A stretch of 9,473 nucleotides of DNA from an uncultured Clostridia bacterium (GTDB taxonomy: Bacteria; Bacillota; Clostridia; Acetivibrionales; CALMWN01), in contig CALMWN010000578.1 of NCBI GenBank assembly GCA_937873555.1, positions 1-9,473 of the forward strand, read 5' to 3'. The notes beneath the pieces were generated by a model, which had not been told where the DNA came from, searched no databases, and worked only from the letters and a program-made list of their open reading frames with translations. Positions 1-6,210 of the stretch are shown here, piece by piece (within the stretch, counting starts at the first letter, position 1; every line of letters starts with the position of its first letter). Both the position numbers and the translations under genes were made by a program.

Positions 1-46
1 TACACTATCCTCTTCGTCGGCAGCGTCAGATGTGTATAAGAGACAG
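1..46 (+). other. Illumina Nextera adapter contamination
   Basis: This stretch is synthetic, not genomic. Bases 1-5 (TACAC) match the end of the P5 primer. Bases 6-13 (TATCCTCT) match the Nextera i5 index 503. Bases 14-27 (TCGTCGGCAGCGTC) are the read-1 adapter. Bases 28-46 (AGATGTGTATAAGAGACAG) are the 19-bp Tn5 mosaic end. They occur in the order found in a finished library molecule, so this is an untrimmed contig end and not a Tn5 insertion in the organism. Genomic sequence starts at base 47. The 106 bases from there to the first gene contain no promoter I can call with confidence. Confidence 0.98.
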
Positions 47-152
47 GATTTACACTGCTTGAATATTCTATACTTCCGGCCTTAAGCATATACATTTACT
101 GATACTTGAAAAAATCATAAATCATAGTTATGTCATTTGCCGGAGGATACCT

Positions 153-1139
153 ATGCAAGAAATATTTGGGGAAATAGTGAGCAAATATGAACTGGACATA
201 AAAAGCGCTGTTCCGTATAAAGACTTTTTTATTCTTTCAACCCCTTCCGGTAAGAAGATTTTAAAGAAGACACAGCTATTACCAGAAAGAATTTTATTTA
301 TTCATGGAGCAAAGGAGCACTTGTTCAGGAATGGATTTGAGAACATCGACAGGTATATCTGCACAGCGGACGGTAATCCTTATCTGATTGGAGAGAACGC
401 TACCTTCGTACTGCTTGATCATTTGGAGGGTAATGAATGTAATTTTGATGACAGAAGGGAAATTGCCAGGGCTTCAAGACTGCTCGCATCCATGCATAAA
501 GCCTCAGAAGGCTATATACCTCCTGCAGGGAGCAAACCAAGGGATGAATTGGGCAAGCTTCCCTTATACTTTAACAGACGGCTGGATGAAATCAAAAAAC
601 TTAAAAAGGTTGCCAAGAGGGGAAAAGGCAAGTTCGACTATATGTTCCTCGAGTATATTGATTACTTCTACAATCTGGGAGAAAGTGCGGCCGGACTGAT
701 TTTGAACTCCAAATACAACCAGCTTGTGGAACAGGTGAGAAAAACAGGAACATTCTGCCATCATGACTTCACACATCATAATATTTTATGCACCGATGAC
801 AAACTAACACTTGTTAATTTCGACTTTTGCTGCTTTGAGCTGAAAGTATACGATATTGCAAATTTTATCAGGCGGAAGATGAGAAAATGCAATTGGGATA
901 TAAATGAAGCCATAATTATCATAAAGGAATACAGGTCAATGAATAACATAAGTGAGGATGAATTTTTGATACTCAAGATTATTCTTCAATTTCCCCAAAA
1001 ATTATGGAGAGTTGTGAACAAGTATTATAACAGCAACCACAGCTGGGCGGAAAGGAGCTATGTTTTAAAGCTCCAGGAGGTCATAGAAGAAATCCCCTAT
1101 CATAAAAGCTTCATGGATAAGTTTGAATTACTGGTATAA
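153..1139 (+). CDS. CotS-family spore coat protein (aminoglycoside-phosphotransferase-like kinase fold)
   Basis: A 328-residue protein of the CotS/CotI/YsxE/YutH group, kinase-fold proteins incorporated into the spore coat. The phosphotransferase signature is intact: HHDFTHHN at residues 203-210 gives the catalytic-loop pattern H204-D205-x4-N210. VNFDF follows, with D224 in the place of the metal-binding aspartate. The N-lobe has a lysine-rich strand (GKKILKKT, residues 33-40) where the ATP-contacting lysine would lie. The length fits the family. The ATG is preceded by GGAGGA at 142-147, which fixes the start. Neighbouring yabG, veg and sipL homologues support a sporulation role. The retained HxD/N/D residues suggest it could bind nucleotide, but the substrates of this family are largely unknown. 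It could be mistaken for an antibiotic-resistance or choline kinase; the CotS-like 'HHD..HHNIL' wording and the context argue against that. Confidence 0.85.
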   Translation: MQEIFGEIVSKYELDIKSAVPYKDFFILSTPSGKKILKKTQLLPERILFIHGAKEHLFRNGFENIDRYICTADGNPYLIGENATFVLLDHLEGNECNFDDRREIARASRLLASMHKASEGYIPPAGSKPRDELGKLPLYFNRRLDEIKKLKKVAKRGKGKFDYMFLEYIDYFYNLGESAAGLILNSKYNQLVEQVRKTGTFCHHDFTHHNILCTDDKLTLVNFDFCCFELKVYDIANFIRRKMRKCNWDINEAIIIIKEYRSMNNISEDEFLILKIILQFPQKLWRVVNKYYNSNHSWAERSYVLKLQEVIEEIPYHKSFMDKFELLV

Positions 1140-1148
1140 GCCACATTC

Positions 1149-1176
1149 ACGAATAGAGAATATTTTTCATATTATA
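1149..1176 (+). promoter_or_regulatory. SigK-like promoter candidate for the yabG fragment
   Basis: AC at 1149-1150, a 17-base spacer, then CATATTATA at 1168-1176. This fits the mother-cell SigK pattern (AC, N16-17, CATANNNTA). In Bacillus subtilis yabG is a SigK gene, so the site is in the expected place, about 90 bases before the ATG. The motif is short and the region AT-rich, so chance is possible. Confidence 0.4.
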
Positions 1177-1264
1177 TAACAGTATAATTATAAGACAGCG
1201 AACCGGGTGAATCTCAAACCAAACATACTATCTTTGCAGTTCGGTCTTTATAAGAGGTGGGAAT

Positions 1265-1525
1265 ATGAAAGACCTGAAGGTTGGGGATATCGTTGCAAGG
1301 AAATCCTATGGATTTGACATTCTCTTCAAAGTGACGGATATCAGGAATAATGGAAAAGAAGATGTATTCATTCTGAAGGGAATTGCCTACCGGATACAGG
1401 CAGATGCTCCGGAATGTGACCTGGAGCTTCAGCCGGAGTGCAGAATCAATGAACATATTATGGGAGTTTTAAAAAAAGCTGATGACAGAAAAGAAAGCAC
1501 TAATAAGAGCTGTATCGGGAAATAA
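1265..1525 (+). CDS. yabG: Truncated YabG: N-terminal domain only, protease region absent
   Basis: The 86-residue product begins like YabG, the sporulation-specific peptidase that trims spore-coat proteins. Residues 5-52 (KVGDIVARKSY, then DILFKV, then YRIQADAPECDLE) match the opening of YabG, where Bacillus subtilis has a GDMVARKSY stretch and an RLIADSDFSDL stretch. YabG is normally about 290 residues. Here the frame ends with TAA after residue 86, before the expected PGKVLHLDGD-type block and everything after it. The 254 bases up to veg are AT-rich and full of stops, and I find no remnant of the missing 200 codons in any forward frame, so one frameshift does not explain it. GAGGTGG at 1254-1260 supports the ATG. 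It sits in the standard yabG-veg-sipL position. It could be a decayed gene, or a short standalone domain with the full protease elsewhere in the genome. Confidence 0.78.
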   Translation: MKDLKVGDIVARKSYGFDILFKVTDIRNNGKEDVFILKGIAYRIQADAPECDLELQPECRINEHIMGVLKKADDRKESTNKSCIGK

Positions 1526-1680
1526 TAATGTAGTAACAAGTAATGCGGCTGATACTGTTATTATTACTATTTAGTTATATTTACAGGAATTTTTAACAAA
1601 ATAGGATATGGCTATAAGGGAAATAACGGTATAAATATACCCCTGAGCCCTATAAAGATTATAAAAATTTAAAATAATAC

Positions 1681-1710
1681 TTGACATAATGAAATTTTAC
1701 TTGTTATAAT
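1681..1710 (+). promoter_or_regulatory. Upstream vegetative (SigA) promoter of veg
   Basis: TTGACA at 1681-1686, an 18-base spacer, and TATAAT at 1705-1710, both perfect hexamers. A TG dinucleotide at 1702-1703 makes an extended -10. It lies 41 bases upstream of an equally good second promoter. Confidence 0.8.
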
Positions 1711-1722
1711 ATATAATTTCTT

Positions 1723-1751
1723 TTGACAAGGCTGGTCTACTGTGGTATAAT
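1723..1751 (+). promoter_or_regulatory. Downstream vegetative (SigA) promoter of veg
   Basis: TTGACA at 1723-1728, exactly 17 bases, then TATAAT at 1746-1751, with an extended -10 TG at 1743-1744. This is an ideal SigA promoter. Transcription would start near 1758, leaving a leader of about 20 bases that carries the ribosome site of veg. Confidence 0.88.
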
Positions 1752-1779
1752 ATTAACAAACTGAAGATGAGGTGATCAG

Positions 1780-2046
1780 ATGATAGAGAAGGGTGACCTG
1801 TTTCAGATAAAAAGGGACATTGAAACATGCATCGGAGAAAAGGTCCAGCTCAAAGCAAATAAAGGCAGAAAGAAGGCGTTTATTAGAGAAGGTATTCTGG
1901 AAAACACCTATCCAAGCATCTTCGTAGTGAAGTTTGAAAATGATTACGAAACTACCAGAAGGGTTTCGTACAGCTACACGGATATACTGACAAAGGCTGT
2001 AGAACTTATAGTATGCAAGGATAATAAAAGAATACAGGTAAGCTAG
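1780..2046 (+). CDS. veg: Veg family protein (DUF1021)
   Basis: An 88-residue protein matching Veg along its whole length (Bacillus subtilis Veg is 86). Key stretches are GEKVQLKANKGRKK (residues 19-32), EGILENTYPSIFVVKF (37-52) and RVSYSYTDILTKAVEL (61-76), an SH3-like small beta protein. In B. subtilis veg is among the most strongly transcribed genes, and its product has been linked to biofilm-gene control through SinR; the biochemical activity is not settled. The ATG follows GAGGTGAT at 1769-1776, a long match to the 16S rRNA tail. Two tandem consensus promoters lie directly upstream, and a terminator lies downstream beyond an inserted-looking element. Position between yabG and the sipL/ispE genes is the usual one in Firmicutes. 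Confidence 0.95.
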   Translation: MIEKGDLFQIKRDIETCIGEKVQLKANKGRKKAFIREGILENTYPSIFVVKFENDYETTRRVSYSYTDILTKAVELIVCKDNKRIQVS

Positions 2047-2057
2047 TGCTTTTAACA

Positions 2058-2202
2058 TTACAAATTCCTAAACTTTGAATATGTTAAAAACATCTATGTT
2101 AAACCCGCCGAAAGAATAATTTATTTTTAGAATAAATTATGTGAAATGGCACCACGGTATCAGCATAAAAAATTATATAAATTGCCTTTAAGGAATTTGT
2201 AA
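2058..2202. mobile_element. MITE-like 145-bp inverted-repeat element between veg and its terminator
   Basis: The ends are perfect 12-bp inverted repeats: TTACAAATTCCT at 2058-2069 and AGGAATTTGTAA at 2191-2202. Both ends are flanked by AACA (2054-2057 and 2203-2206), which looks like a 4-bp target duplication. Near the centre a perfect 10-bp AT hairpin (2116-2125 with 2131-2140) divides it. There is no open reading frame worth noting. Removing the element plus one AACA would put the terminator hairpin about ten bases after the veg stop codon, where a terminator would be expected. No transposase family is assignable. The alternative is a structured untranslated RNA whose closing stem is the 12-bp pair. 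Confidence 0.5.
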
Positions 2203-2234
2203 AACAGCCGGATTGTCGAAAATCCGGCTGTTTT
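2201..2234. terminator. Bidirectional-looking rho-independent terminator after veg
   Basis: A perfect 14-bp stem (AAAACAGCCGGATT at 2201-2214, AATCCGGCTGTTTT at 2221-2234) closes a six-base loop. The T-run is the end of the 3' arm, and the matching A-run on the 5' side would serve on the other strand. It separates veg from sipL. Confidence 0.85.
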
Positions 2235-2420
2235 ATGTATCATTCGGCTCATCCCGGATTACTGCCGGTTTTATTCTCTGCACAATTTGAAACAAGTTCC
2301 TTGAATTCAACTTATATAGTAATAATTTCCCCGTCTTGTCAATATATATTACATAGTAGAATCGTTCTATTCAGGGCGACAACATTACTTTGTAAAGATA
2401 TGCAGGAGGGGGATAGGAAA
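2235..2420 (+). other. Upstream region of sipL, no gene seen
   Basis: With the MITE-like element and the terminator, this completes a 374-base gap between veg and sipL. The sipL frame stays open back to an ATG at 2235, but that ATG abuts the terminator stem and has no ribosome site, and the translated stretch resembles no SPOCS protein. I take it as untranslated. A small dyad, TAGAA-TCG-TTCTA (2357-2369), is the only visible regulatory-looking feature. I could not identify a convincing SigE promoter. Confidence 0.6.
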
Positions 2421-3989
2421 ATGTCACTTGAATTGATCAGGGAAGCTATAAAGGTTAATCAGGTTATTGGCGAAGATTCGACTCAAACGGTTGTTGAACA
2501 TGATATAATCGTACCGGATGTTAAACCGGATATAGCCCGTGTTTTGCTGTTGGATGGTGAGGTTTTTGTACATGGAGCCGAGGTGGTTCAGGAAAAGGTG
2601 ATCGTTAACGGAGTCATACTCTATAAAATGCTTTATATTGCTGAAGAAACAAGCCATTGTGTAAAAAGTATAAATACGAAAATGCCGTTTACCTGTAATA
2701 TGGAGGTACCGTTTGCAAAACACGGTATGAAATGCAAAACGAAGTGCATGGTAGAGCATATTGAACATAACCTGCTAAACGGCAGAAAGATTAATGTAAA
2801 ATCGATTGTAGGGGTACACGGCAAGGTCACAAATGAGGTTGAACAGGAATTCATATGTGATTTGAAGGGCATAGAGAAGATCCAGGTTTTAAAGGAAAGT
2901 GTGAAAATTAACAGTTTCATCGGATGCAGCGAGGAAATCCTGATGGTAAAAGAAACTCTTGAGGTTCCCGCAGGAAAGCCGGCACTGAAGGAACTGCTGA
3001 GAAGCGACATAAAGATAACCGGAAAAGACTATAAAATAACCGACAACAAGATTATTGCCAAAGGTGAACTAAATGTATCCACCCTGTATATTGGAGATGA
3101 CGAAGACAAGTCAATCCAGTATATGGAGCATGAAATACCGTTTACACAACTGGTTGACCTTCCGGATGCCGGGGAGGACTCTCTTTGTGATGTTGAATAC
3201 CGTATTACAGACTGTGATTTTGACATTGGGGAAGACGGAGATGGCGAGCCGAGAATTTTAAACAGCGGCATAAGCTTGAATGTCTATGCTTCCGGAGTAA
3301 ACAAACGCAGTATTGACGTTGTGGAAGATGCCTATAGTCCAAGGCTGGGAATGGACCTGGACAAAGATCCCTTCAGCATGGAGGAGGTCATATCCGACAG
3401 CAGGAACCAGATTATTTTAAAAGATACACTGGCAATTAAGGAAGATAGTCCTGATATAGCAGAGATATTTAATGTTTTGTGCAAACCCAGCCTTACCGAA
3501 TGCAGGATATCAGATGACAAGGTACTGGTTGAAGGACTTGTGCAGAGTAATATACTGTATCTGGCAAATAACGCCGAACAGCCGGTTTTCTGCAGTGAAC
3601 AGGAGATTCCTTTCAGACATGGTGTTGATGTTAAAGGTGCCAAACCCGGCATGATGTGTGATGCAGTAATTGATATAGAGCATTGCAATTATAGTGTGGT
3701 ATCCTCCAGTGAAGTGGAAATTAGGCTGGTAATCAGCTTGAACATGAAGGTTGTCGACAAGGTGACATTCCCGCTCGCTGTCAAGGTAAACGAATGCCCT
3801 GCAGATGACAAAAAATTTACTTCTCAGCCCAGTATCATCATATACTTTACACAGCCCGGAGACAATCTGTGGAAAGTTGCGAAGAAGTATGGCATAACTC
3901 TGGATGACATTAAAACGGTCAATAAATTCACTGAATATGATACATTTAATCCCGGTCAGCAGGTTATAATACCCCGGAATATTTTATGA
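2421..3989 (+). CDS. sipL: SipL-type spore coat protein: SPOCS (DUF3794) repeats plus C-terminal LysM
   Basis: The 522-residue protein has three related SPOCS-type segments at about residues 28-135, 180-292 and 330-442. The recurring cues are a 'PD-I-A' opening, a 'V-x-G-x-x-x-x-x-I-LY' strand (residues 60-72, 212-223, 368-380) and an acidic 'EIPF/EVPF' turn (95-98, 238-241, 395-398). A LysM domain closes it at about 475-518 (YFTQPGDNLWKVAKKYG, ending in NPGQQVIIP). This is the architecture and size of Clostridioides difficile SipL, whose LysM binds the coat ATPase SpoIVA to anchor the coat on the forespore. The place near yabG and veg also agrees. No signal peptide is seen, as expected for a mother-cell protein. 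The start at 2421 is set by AGGAGGGGG at 2404-2412; the longer frame from 2235 is rejected. The name rests on architecture and synteny; other SPOCS/LysM coat proteins are the alternative. Confidence 0.87.
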   Translation: MSLELIREAIKVNQVIGEDSTQTVVEHDIIVPDVKPDIARVLLLDGEVFVHGAEVVQEKVIVNGVILYKMLYIAEETSHCVKSINTKMPFTCNMEVPFAKHGMKCKTKCMVEHIEHNLLNGRKINVKSIVGVHGKVTNEVEQEFICDLKGIEKIQVLKESVKINSFIGCSEEILMVKETLEVPAGKPALKELLRSDIKITGKDYKITDNKIIAKGELNVSTLYIGDDEDKSIQYMEHEIPFTQLVDLPDAGEDSLCDVEYRITDCDFDIGEDGDGEPRILNSGISLNVYASGVNKRSIDVVEDAYSPRLGMDLDKDPFSMEEVISDSRNQIILKDTLAIKEDSPDIAEIFNVLCKPSLTECRISDDKVLVEGLVQSNILYLANNAEQPVFCSEQEIPFRHGVDVKGAKPGMMCDAVIDIEHCNYSVVSSSEVEIRLVISLNMKVVDKVTFPLAVKVNECPADDKKFTSQPSIIIYFTQPGDNLWKVAKKYGITLDDIKTVNKFTEYDTFNPGQQVIIPRNIL

Positions 3990-4052
3990 CAATTATTTGA
4001 CCAGCCGCAGCAAAGGAAGCATGTACTAAAATGAAGGTTTCACAATAAAACC

Positions 4053-4084
4053 AGTGCCTGAAATTTAGATTTTAGGCACTTTTT
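4053..4084 (+). terminator. Rho-independent terminator after sipL
   Basis: A 12-bp stem with one G-T pair (AGTGCCTGAAAT at 4053-4064, ATTTTAGGCACT at 4069-4080) and a TTAG loop is followed directly by TTTT (4081-4084). It lies 64 bases past the sipL stop. Confidence 0.88.
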
Positions 4085-4085
4085 A

Positions 4086-4114
4086 TTGAAAACAAAATGT
4101 ATTTTGTATATAAT
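4086..4114 (+). promoter_or_regulatory. SigA promoter of ispE
   Basis: TTGAAA at 4086-4091, 17 bases, TATAAT at 4109-4114. The -35 starts two bases after the T-run of the sipL terminator, so the unit boundary is very compact. The predicted start near 4121 leaves a leader of about 47 bases before ispE. Confidence 0.75.
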
Positions 4115-4167
4115 ATATTCAAATTATTATAGAGGCTGTAAACAATATACTGCCGGACAGGTGTACA

Positions 4168-5022
4168 ATGGGTGATTCGATTGAATTAAAGGCAAAGGCT
4201 AAAATCAATTTGTCCCTGGATGTTTTGAGGAAAAGGCCGGACGGTTACCATGATCTCAAGATGATAATGCAAACTATAGAGCTTCATGATGTTGTGCGCA
4301 TTGAAACCGTCCCGTCGGGTATAGAGATCAAATGTGACAGCAGGTGGGTACCCTCCGACAGCAGCAATATCGCATATAAGGCGGCTGCTCTTATATTGGA
4401 CAGGGCTGGAATTGATCAAGGCTTAAGGATAAATATCAACAAACGGATACCTGTCGCAGCGGGCCTTGCCGGAGGAAGCTCAGATGCCGCTGCTGTGTTC
4501 AAGGGAATCAACCAGCTGCTTTCCCTTGGCTTTGGTGAGGATGAACTTATGCAAATGGGAAAACAGATAGGTGCAGACATACCATACTGCATCAGAGGAG
4601 GCACAGCACTTGCCGAAGGCATTGGGGAGATTCTCACCGACCTTGTTCCGTTTAAGGGAGTGAACATTGTTTTGATAAAGCCCAAGATAGGTGTTTCAAC
4701 AGCCTGGGTTTATAAGAACCTGGATATTGGCAGGGTTCAGGAAAGGCCAGATACGGAAATGCTTATAGAGGCTATCGGTAAAGGAAAAACTGATGTTGTT
4801 GCGGCAAACATGAAGAATGTGCTGGAAACTGTCACTGTCCCGAAATATGTAATAATCAAGGAAATAAAGGATAAGCTGGTCAAGCTCGGCGCCGCCGGAA
4901 GCATGATGAGCGGGAGCGGGCCATCGGTTTTTGGAATATTCAGGGACAAACAGTCGGCAAGCTCAGCATATGCTAAAATAAAGGATAAAAGATGGGAATG
5001 CTATTTAACCGAAACAGCATAA
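4168..5022 (+). CDS. ispE: 4-diphosphocytidyl-2-C-methyl-D-erythritol kinase
   Basis: IspE phosphorylates the 2-hydroxyl of 4-CDP-methylerythritol with ATP in the cytosolic MEP pathway to isoprenoid precursors. The 284-residue protein has all GHMP-kinase landmarks: AKAKINLSLDVLRKRPDGYH (residues 9-28) with K12 in the catalytic-lysine place; the glycine-rich ATP loop PVAAGLAGGSSDAAA (95-109); GADIPY (135-140) with catalytic D137; and the C-terminal MSGSGPSVFG (247-256). The length is typical. The ATG has only a weak ribosome site (GGACAGGTG, 4155-4163), but protein similarity starts a few residues in, so the start is sound. It has its own promoter. In Bacillus the order yabG-veg-sspF-ispE is known; here sipL takes the sspF place. 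The gntR-type gene 58 bases on, with no terminator between, is probably cotranscribed. Confidence 0.97.
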   Translation: MGDSIELKAKAKINLSLDVLRKRPDGYHDLKMIMQTIELHDVVRIETVPSGIEIKCDSRWVPSDSSNIAYKAAALILDRAGIDQGLRININKRIPVAAGLAGGSSDAAAVFKGINQLLSLGFGEDELMQMGKQIGADIPYCIRGGTALAEGIGEILTDLVPFKGVNIVLIKPKIGVSTAWVYKNLDIGRVQERPDTEMLIEAIGKGKTDVVAANMKNVLETVTVPKYVIIKEIKDKLVKLGAAGSMMSGSGPSVFGIFRDKQSASSAYAKIKDKRWECYLTETA

Positions 5023-5080
5023 ATTCAAATTATAAATTAAAGCCGGAACGGATAAAGTCATACAGATGAGGAGAGATAAT

Positions 5081-5773
5081 ATGGTAGGGAAACTTTCCAA
5101 GGTTAATTTGAACGATTATAAACCATTAAGAGAGATAATTTTTAACACTTTGAGAGAAGCTATAATAGTTGGAGAGCTGAAGCCGGGTGAAAGGCTGATG
5201 GAAGTTCAGCTTGCCGAAAAGATGGGAGTAAGCAGAACTCCTGTAAGGGAAGCCATTCGTAAGTTGGAGCTTGAGGGACTGGTTACAATGATTCCCAGAA
5301 AGGGAACTCATGTAGCTGAGCTTTCTGTTAAGGATATAATGGATGTACTTGAGGTAAGAACATCCCTGGACTGTTTGGCCACTGCTCTTTCCGTGGCCAG
5401 AATATCTGCGGAAGAGATTAAGGAATTGAAAAGCATTTCAGCACAGTTTGTGAATTATATGGAGAAGGGAAACCTCCAGGGCCTGATAAAGAAGGATATT
5501 GAATTTCATGATGTAATATACAGGTCTTCAAGGAATGAAAAACTGCTGCAGATAGCAAACAACCTGAGGGAACAGGTATACAGGTTCAGGGTCATATACC
5601 TGAAGGACTATGTAAGCCCCAGGGAGGTAGTGAAGGAACATTCGGACATCCTGGATGCCATTGTCGGAAAGGATACTGCTGCTGCGCAAAAAGCTGCCGA
5701 GGAGCATGTCAGAAATCAAAAGGAAACCATGATCAATGCGATAAAAAATTCCGGTAATACTCCTCTGGCATAA
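5081..5773 (+). CDS. GntR-family transcriptional regulator, FadR/FCD subfamily
   Basis: A 230-residue DNA-binding regulator. The N-terminal winged helix-turn-helix spans residues 14-78, with GELKPGERLMEVQLAEKMGVSRTPVREAIRKLELEGLV (31-68) the classic GntR signature. The C-terminal all-helical FCD effector domain (about 85-212) retains the usual metal-site residues D139, H143, H187 and H209, so a metal-assisted carboxylate-type ligand is likely by family rule, though the ligand cannot be named. An in-frame ATG exists at 5066, but GAGGAG (5068-5073) lies inside that extension and is well spaced for the ATG at 5081, so I choose the later start. It follows ispE closely and ends 27 bases from a convergent gene with no clear terminator. 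No catabolic operon is nearby to suggest a target. Confidence 0.92.
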   Translation: MVGKLSKVNLNDYKPLREIIFNTLREAIIVGELKPGERLMEVQLAEKMGVSRTPVREAIRKLELEGLVTMIPRKGTHVAELSVKDIMDVLEVRTSLDCLATALSVARISAEEIKELKSISAQFVNYMEKGNLQGLIKKDIEFHDVIYRSSRNEKLLQIANNLREQVYRFRVIYLKDYVSPREVVKEHSDILDAIVGKDTAAAQKAAEEHVRNQKETMINAIKNSGNTPLA

Positions 5774-5800
5774 ATGCTGTAAATCATTTGAGCTAGAGGT

Positions 5801-6010
5801 TCAAAGGGTTACTTCATAACCCAGCGAGGCCACTTTTTTTCTGATGTCCTGCGCCTGTATTCCATGAGGGTCATAATTAACTTCAACGGTTTGCGTTTTC
5901 AGATCTACAGTTGCATTTTCGACCCCGTTCATTGACATTATGCCTTCCTTAATTTTGTTGGCACAGGCACTGCAAGATATTGAAGGTATGCTGAATTTTG
6001 TTGTTTCCAT
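5801..6010 (-). CDS. Heavy-metal-associated (HMA) domain protein, CopZ-like
   Basis: The 69-residue protein is a single HMA domain of the type used by copper chaperones such as CopZ and by P-type ATPase N-domains. The metal-binding pair is C13-x-x-C16 in ISCSACANKIKEGI (residues 11-24). The rest follows the beta-alpha-beta-beta-alpha-beta pattern: VENATVDLKTQTVEVNYDP (30-48), then ...IRKKVASLGYEV (56-67). The usual 'GMTCxxC' start is replaced by 'SISCSAC', and the tyrosine of Y66 in the GYEV loop is conserved. AGGAGGA (complement of 6015-6021) sits four bases before the ATG. It is convergent with the gntR gene and divergent from the anti-sigma gene. No copper ATPase or CsoR-type repressor is in view, so copper is only the default family assignment; mercury-type or other soft metals are possible. 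Confidence 0.9.
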   Translation of the reverse strand: METTKFSIPSISCSACANKIKEGIMSMNGVENATVDLKTQTVEVNYDPHGIQAQDIRKKVASLGYEVTL

Positions 6011-6086
6011 TGTTTCCTCCTGTTTTTTTATAATATTATTTACTGTATGATTTCAAAATATTTATAAATTCCTTGTGGAAAACCGG

Positions 6087-6115
6087 GTTTAAATGTGATA
6101 CAAATATGGTATAAG
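6087..6115 (+). promoter_or_regulatory. Promoter candidate for the anti-sigma operon, SigB-like or extended -10 SigA
   Basis: GTTTAA at 6087-6092, 14 bases, TGGTAT at 6107-6112 matches the SigB consensus (GTTTAA-N12-14-GGGTAT) at 11 of 12 positions. The same bases also allow a SigA reading: TATAAG at 6110-6115 with an upstream TG at 6107-6108 and GTTTAA 17 bases away. The sequence does not decide between them. An 8-bp inverted repeat (AAATCAAA 6142-6149, TTTGATTT 6162-6169) lies in the leader. Confidence 0.45.
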
Positions 6116-6195
6116 TCGAGCTGCGTATCATCTTGATAATTAAATCAAAATTTATGGTCAGTTTGATTTCTATAGTGACTCATCCTGGCAATATC

Positions 6196-6204
6196 GGGGG
6201 GGGA
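6196..6204 (+). promoter_or_regulatory. Unusual G8 ribosome binding site setting the TTG start
   Basis: Eight consecutive Gs followed by A precede TTG 6211 at a normal spacing. It is the reason for preferring this start. A G8 homopolymer is also prone to length change by slippage and to assembly error. Confidence 0.65.
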
Positions 6205-6210
6205 TGTATT

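Noticed and set aside
28..46. Tn5 transposon end
   Set aside because: It is joined to an Illumina index and primer sequence, so it is library adapter and not a natural insertion.
1610..1649. Imperfect hairpin GGCT..AGGG / CCCT.AGCC after the yabG fragment
   Set aside because: The stem is broken by an internal loop and has a 20-base loop and no T-run; too weak for a terminator call.
2235..2420. N-terminal extension of sipL from an ATG at 2235 (62 extra residues)
   Set aside because: That ATG directly abuts the terminator stem and has no ribosome site, while ATG 2421 has AGGAGGGGG upstream and matches the expected SipL beginning.
5066..5080. Start of the GntR regulator at ATG 5066
   Set aside because: The GAGGAG ribosome site (5068-5073) overlaps this start and is correctly spaced for ATG 5081.
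6062..6073. TTATAAATTCCT, an 11/12 match to the left end of the MITE-like element
   Set aside because: No partner end was found at a matching distance, and the region is AT-rich, so chance is the simpler explanation.
6133..6210. Start of the anti-sigma gene at TTG 6133
   Set aside because: There is no ribosome site, and the extra 26 residues have no family counterpart; TTG 6211 follows a G8A tract at good spacing.
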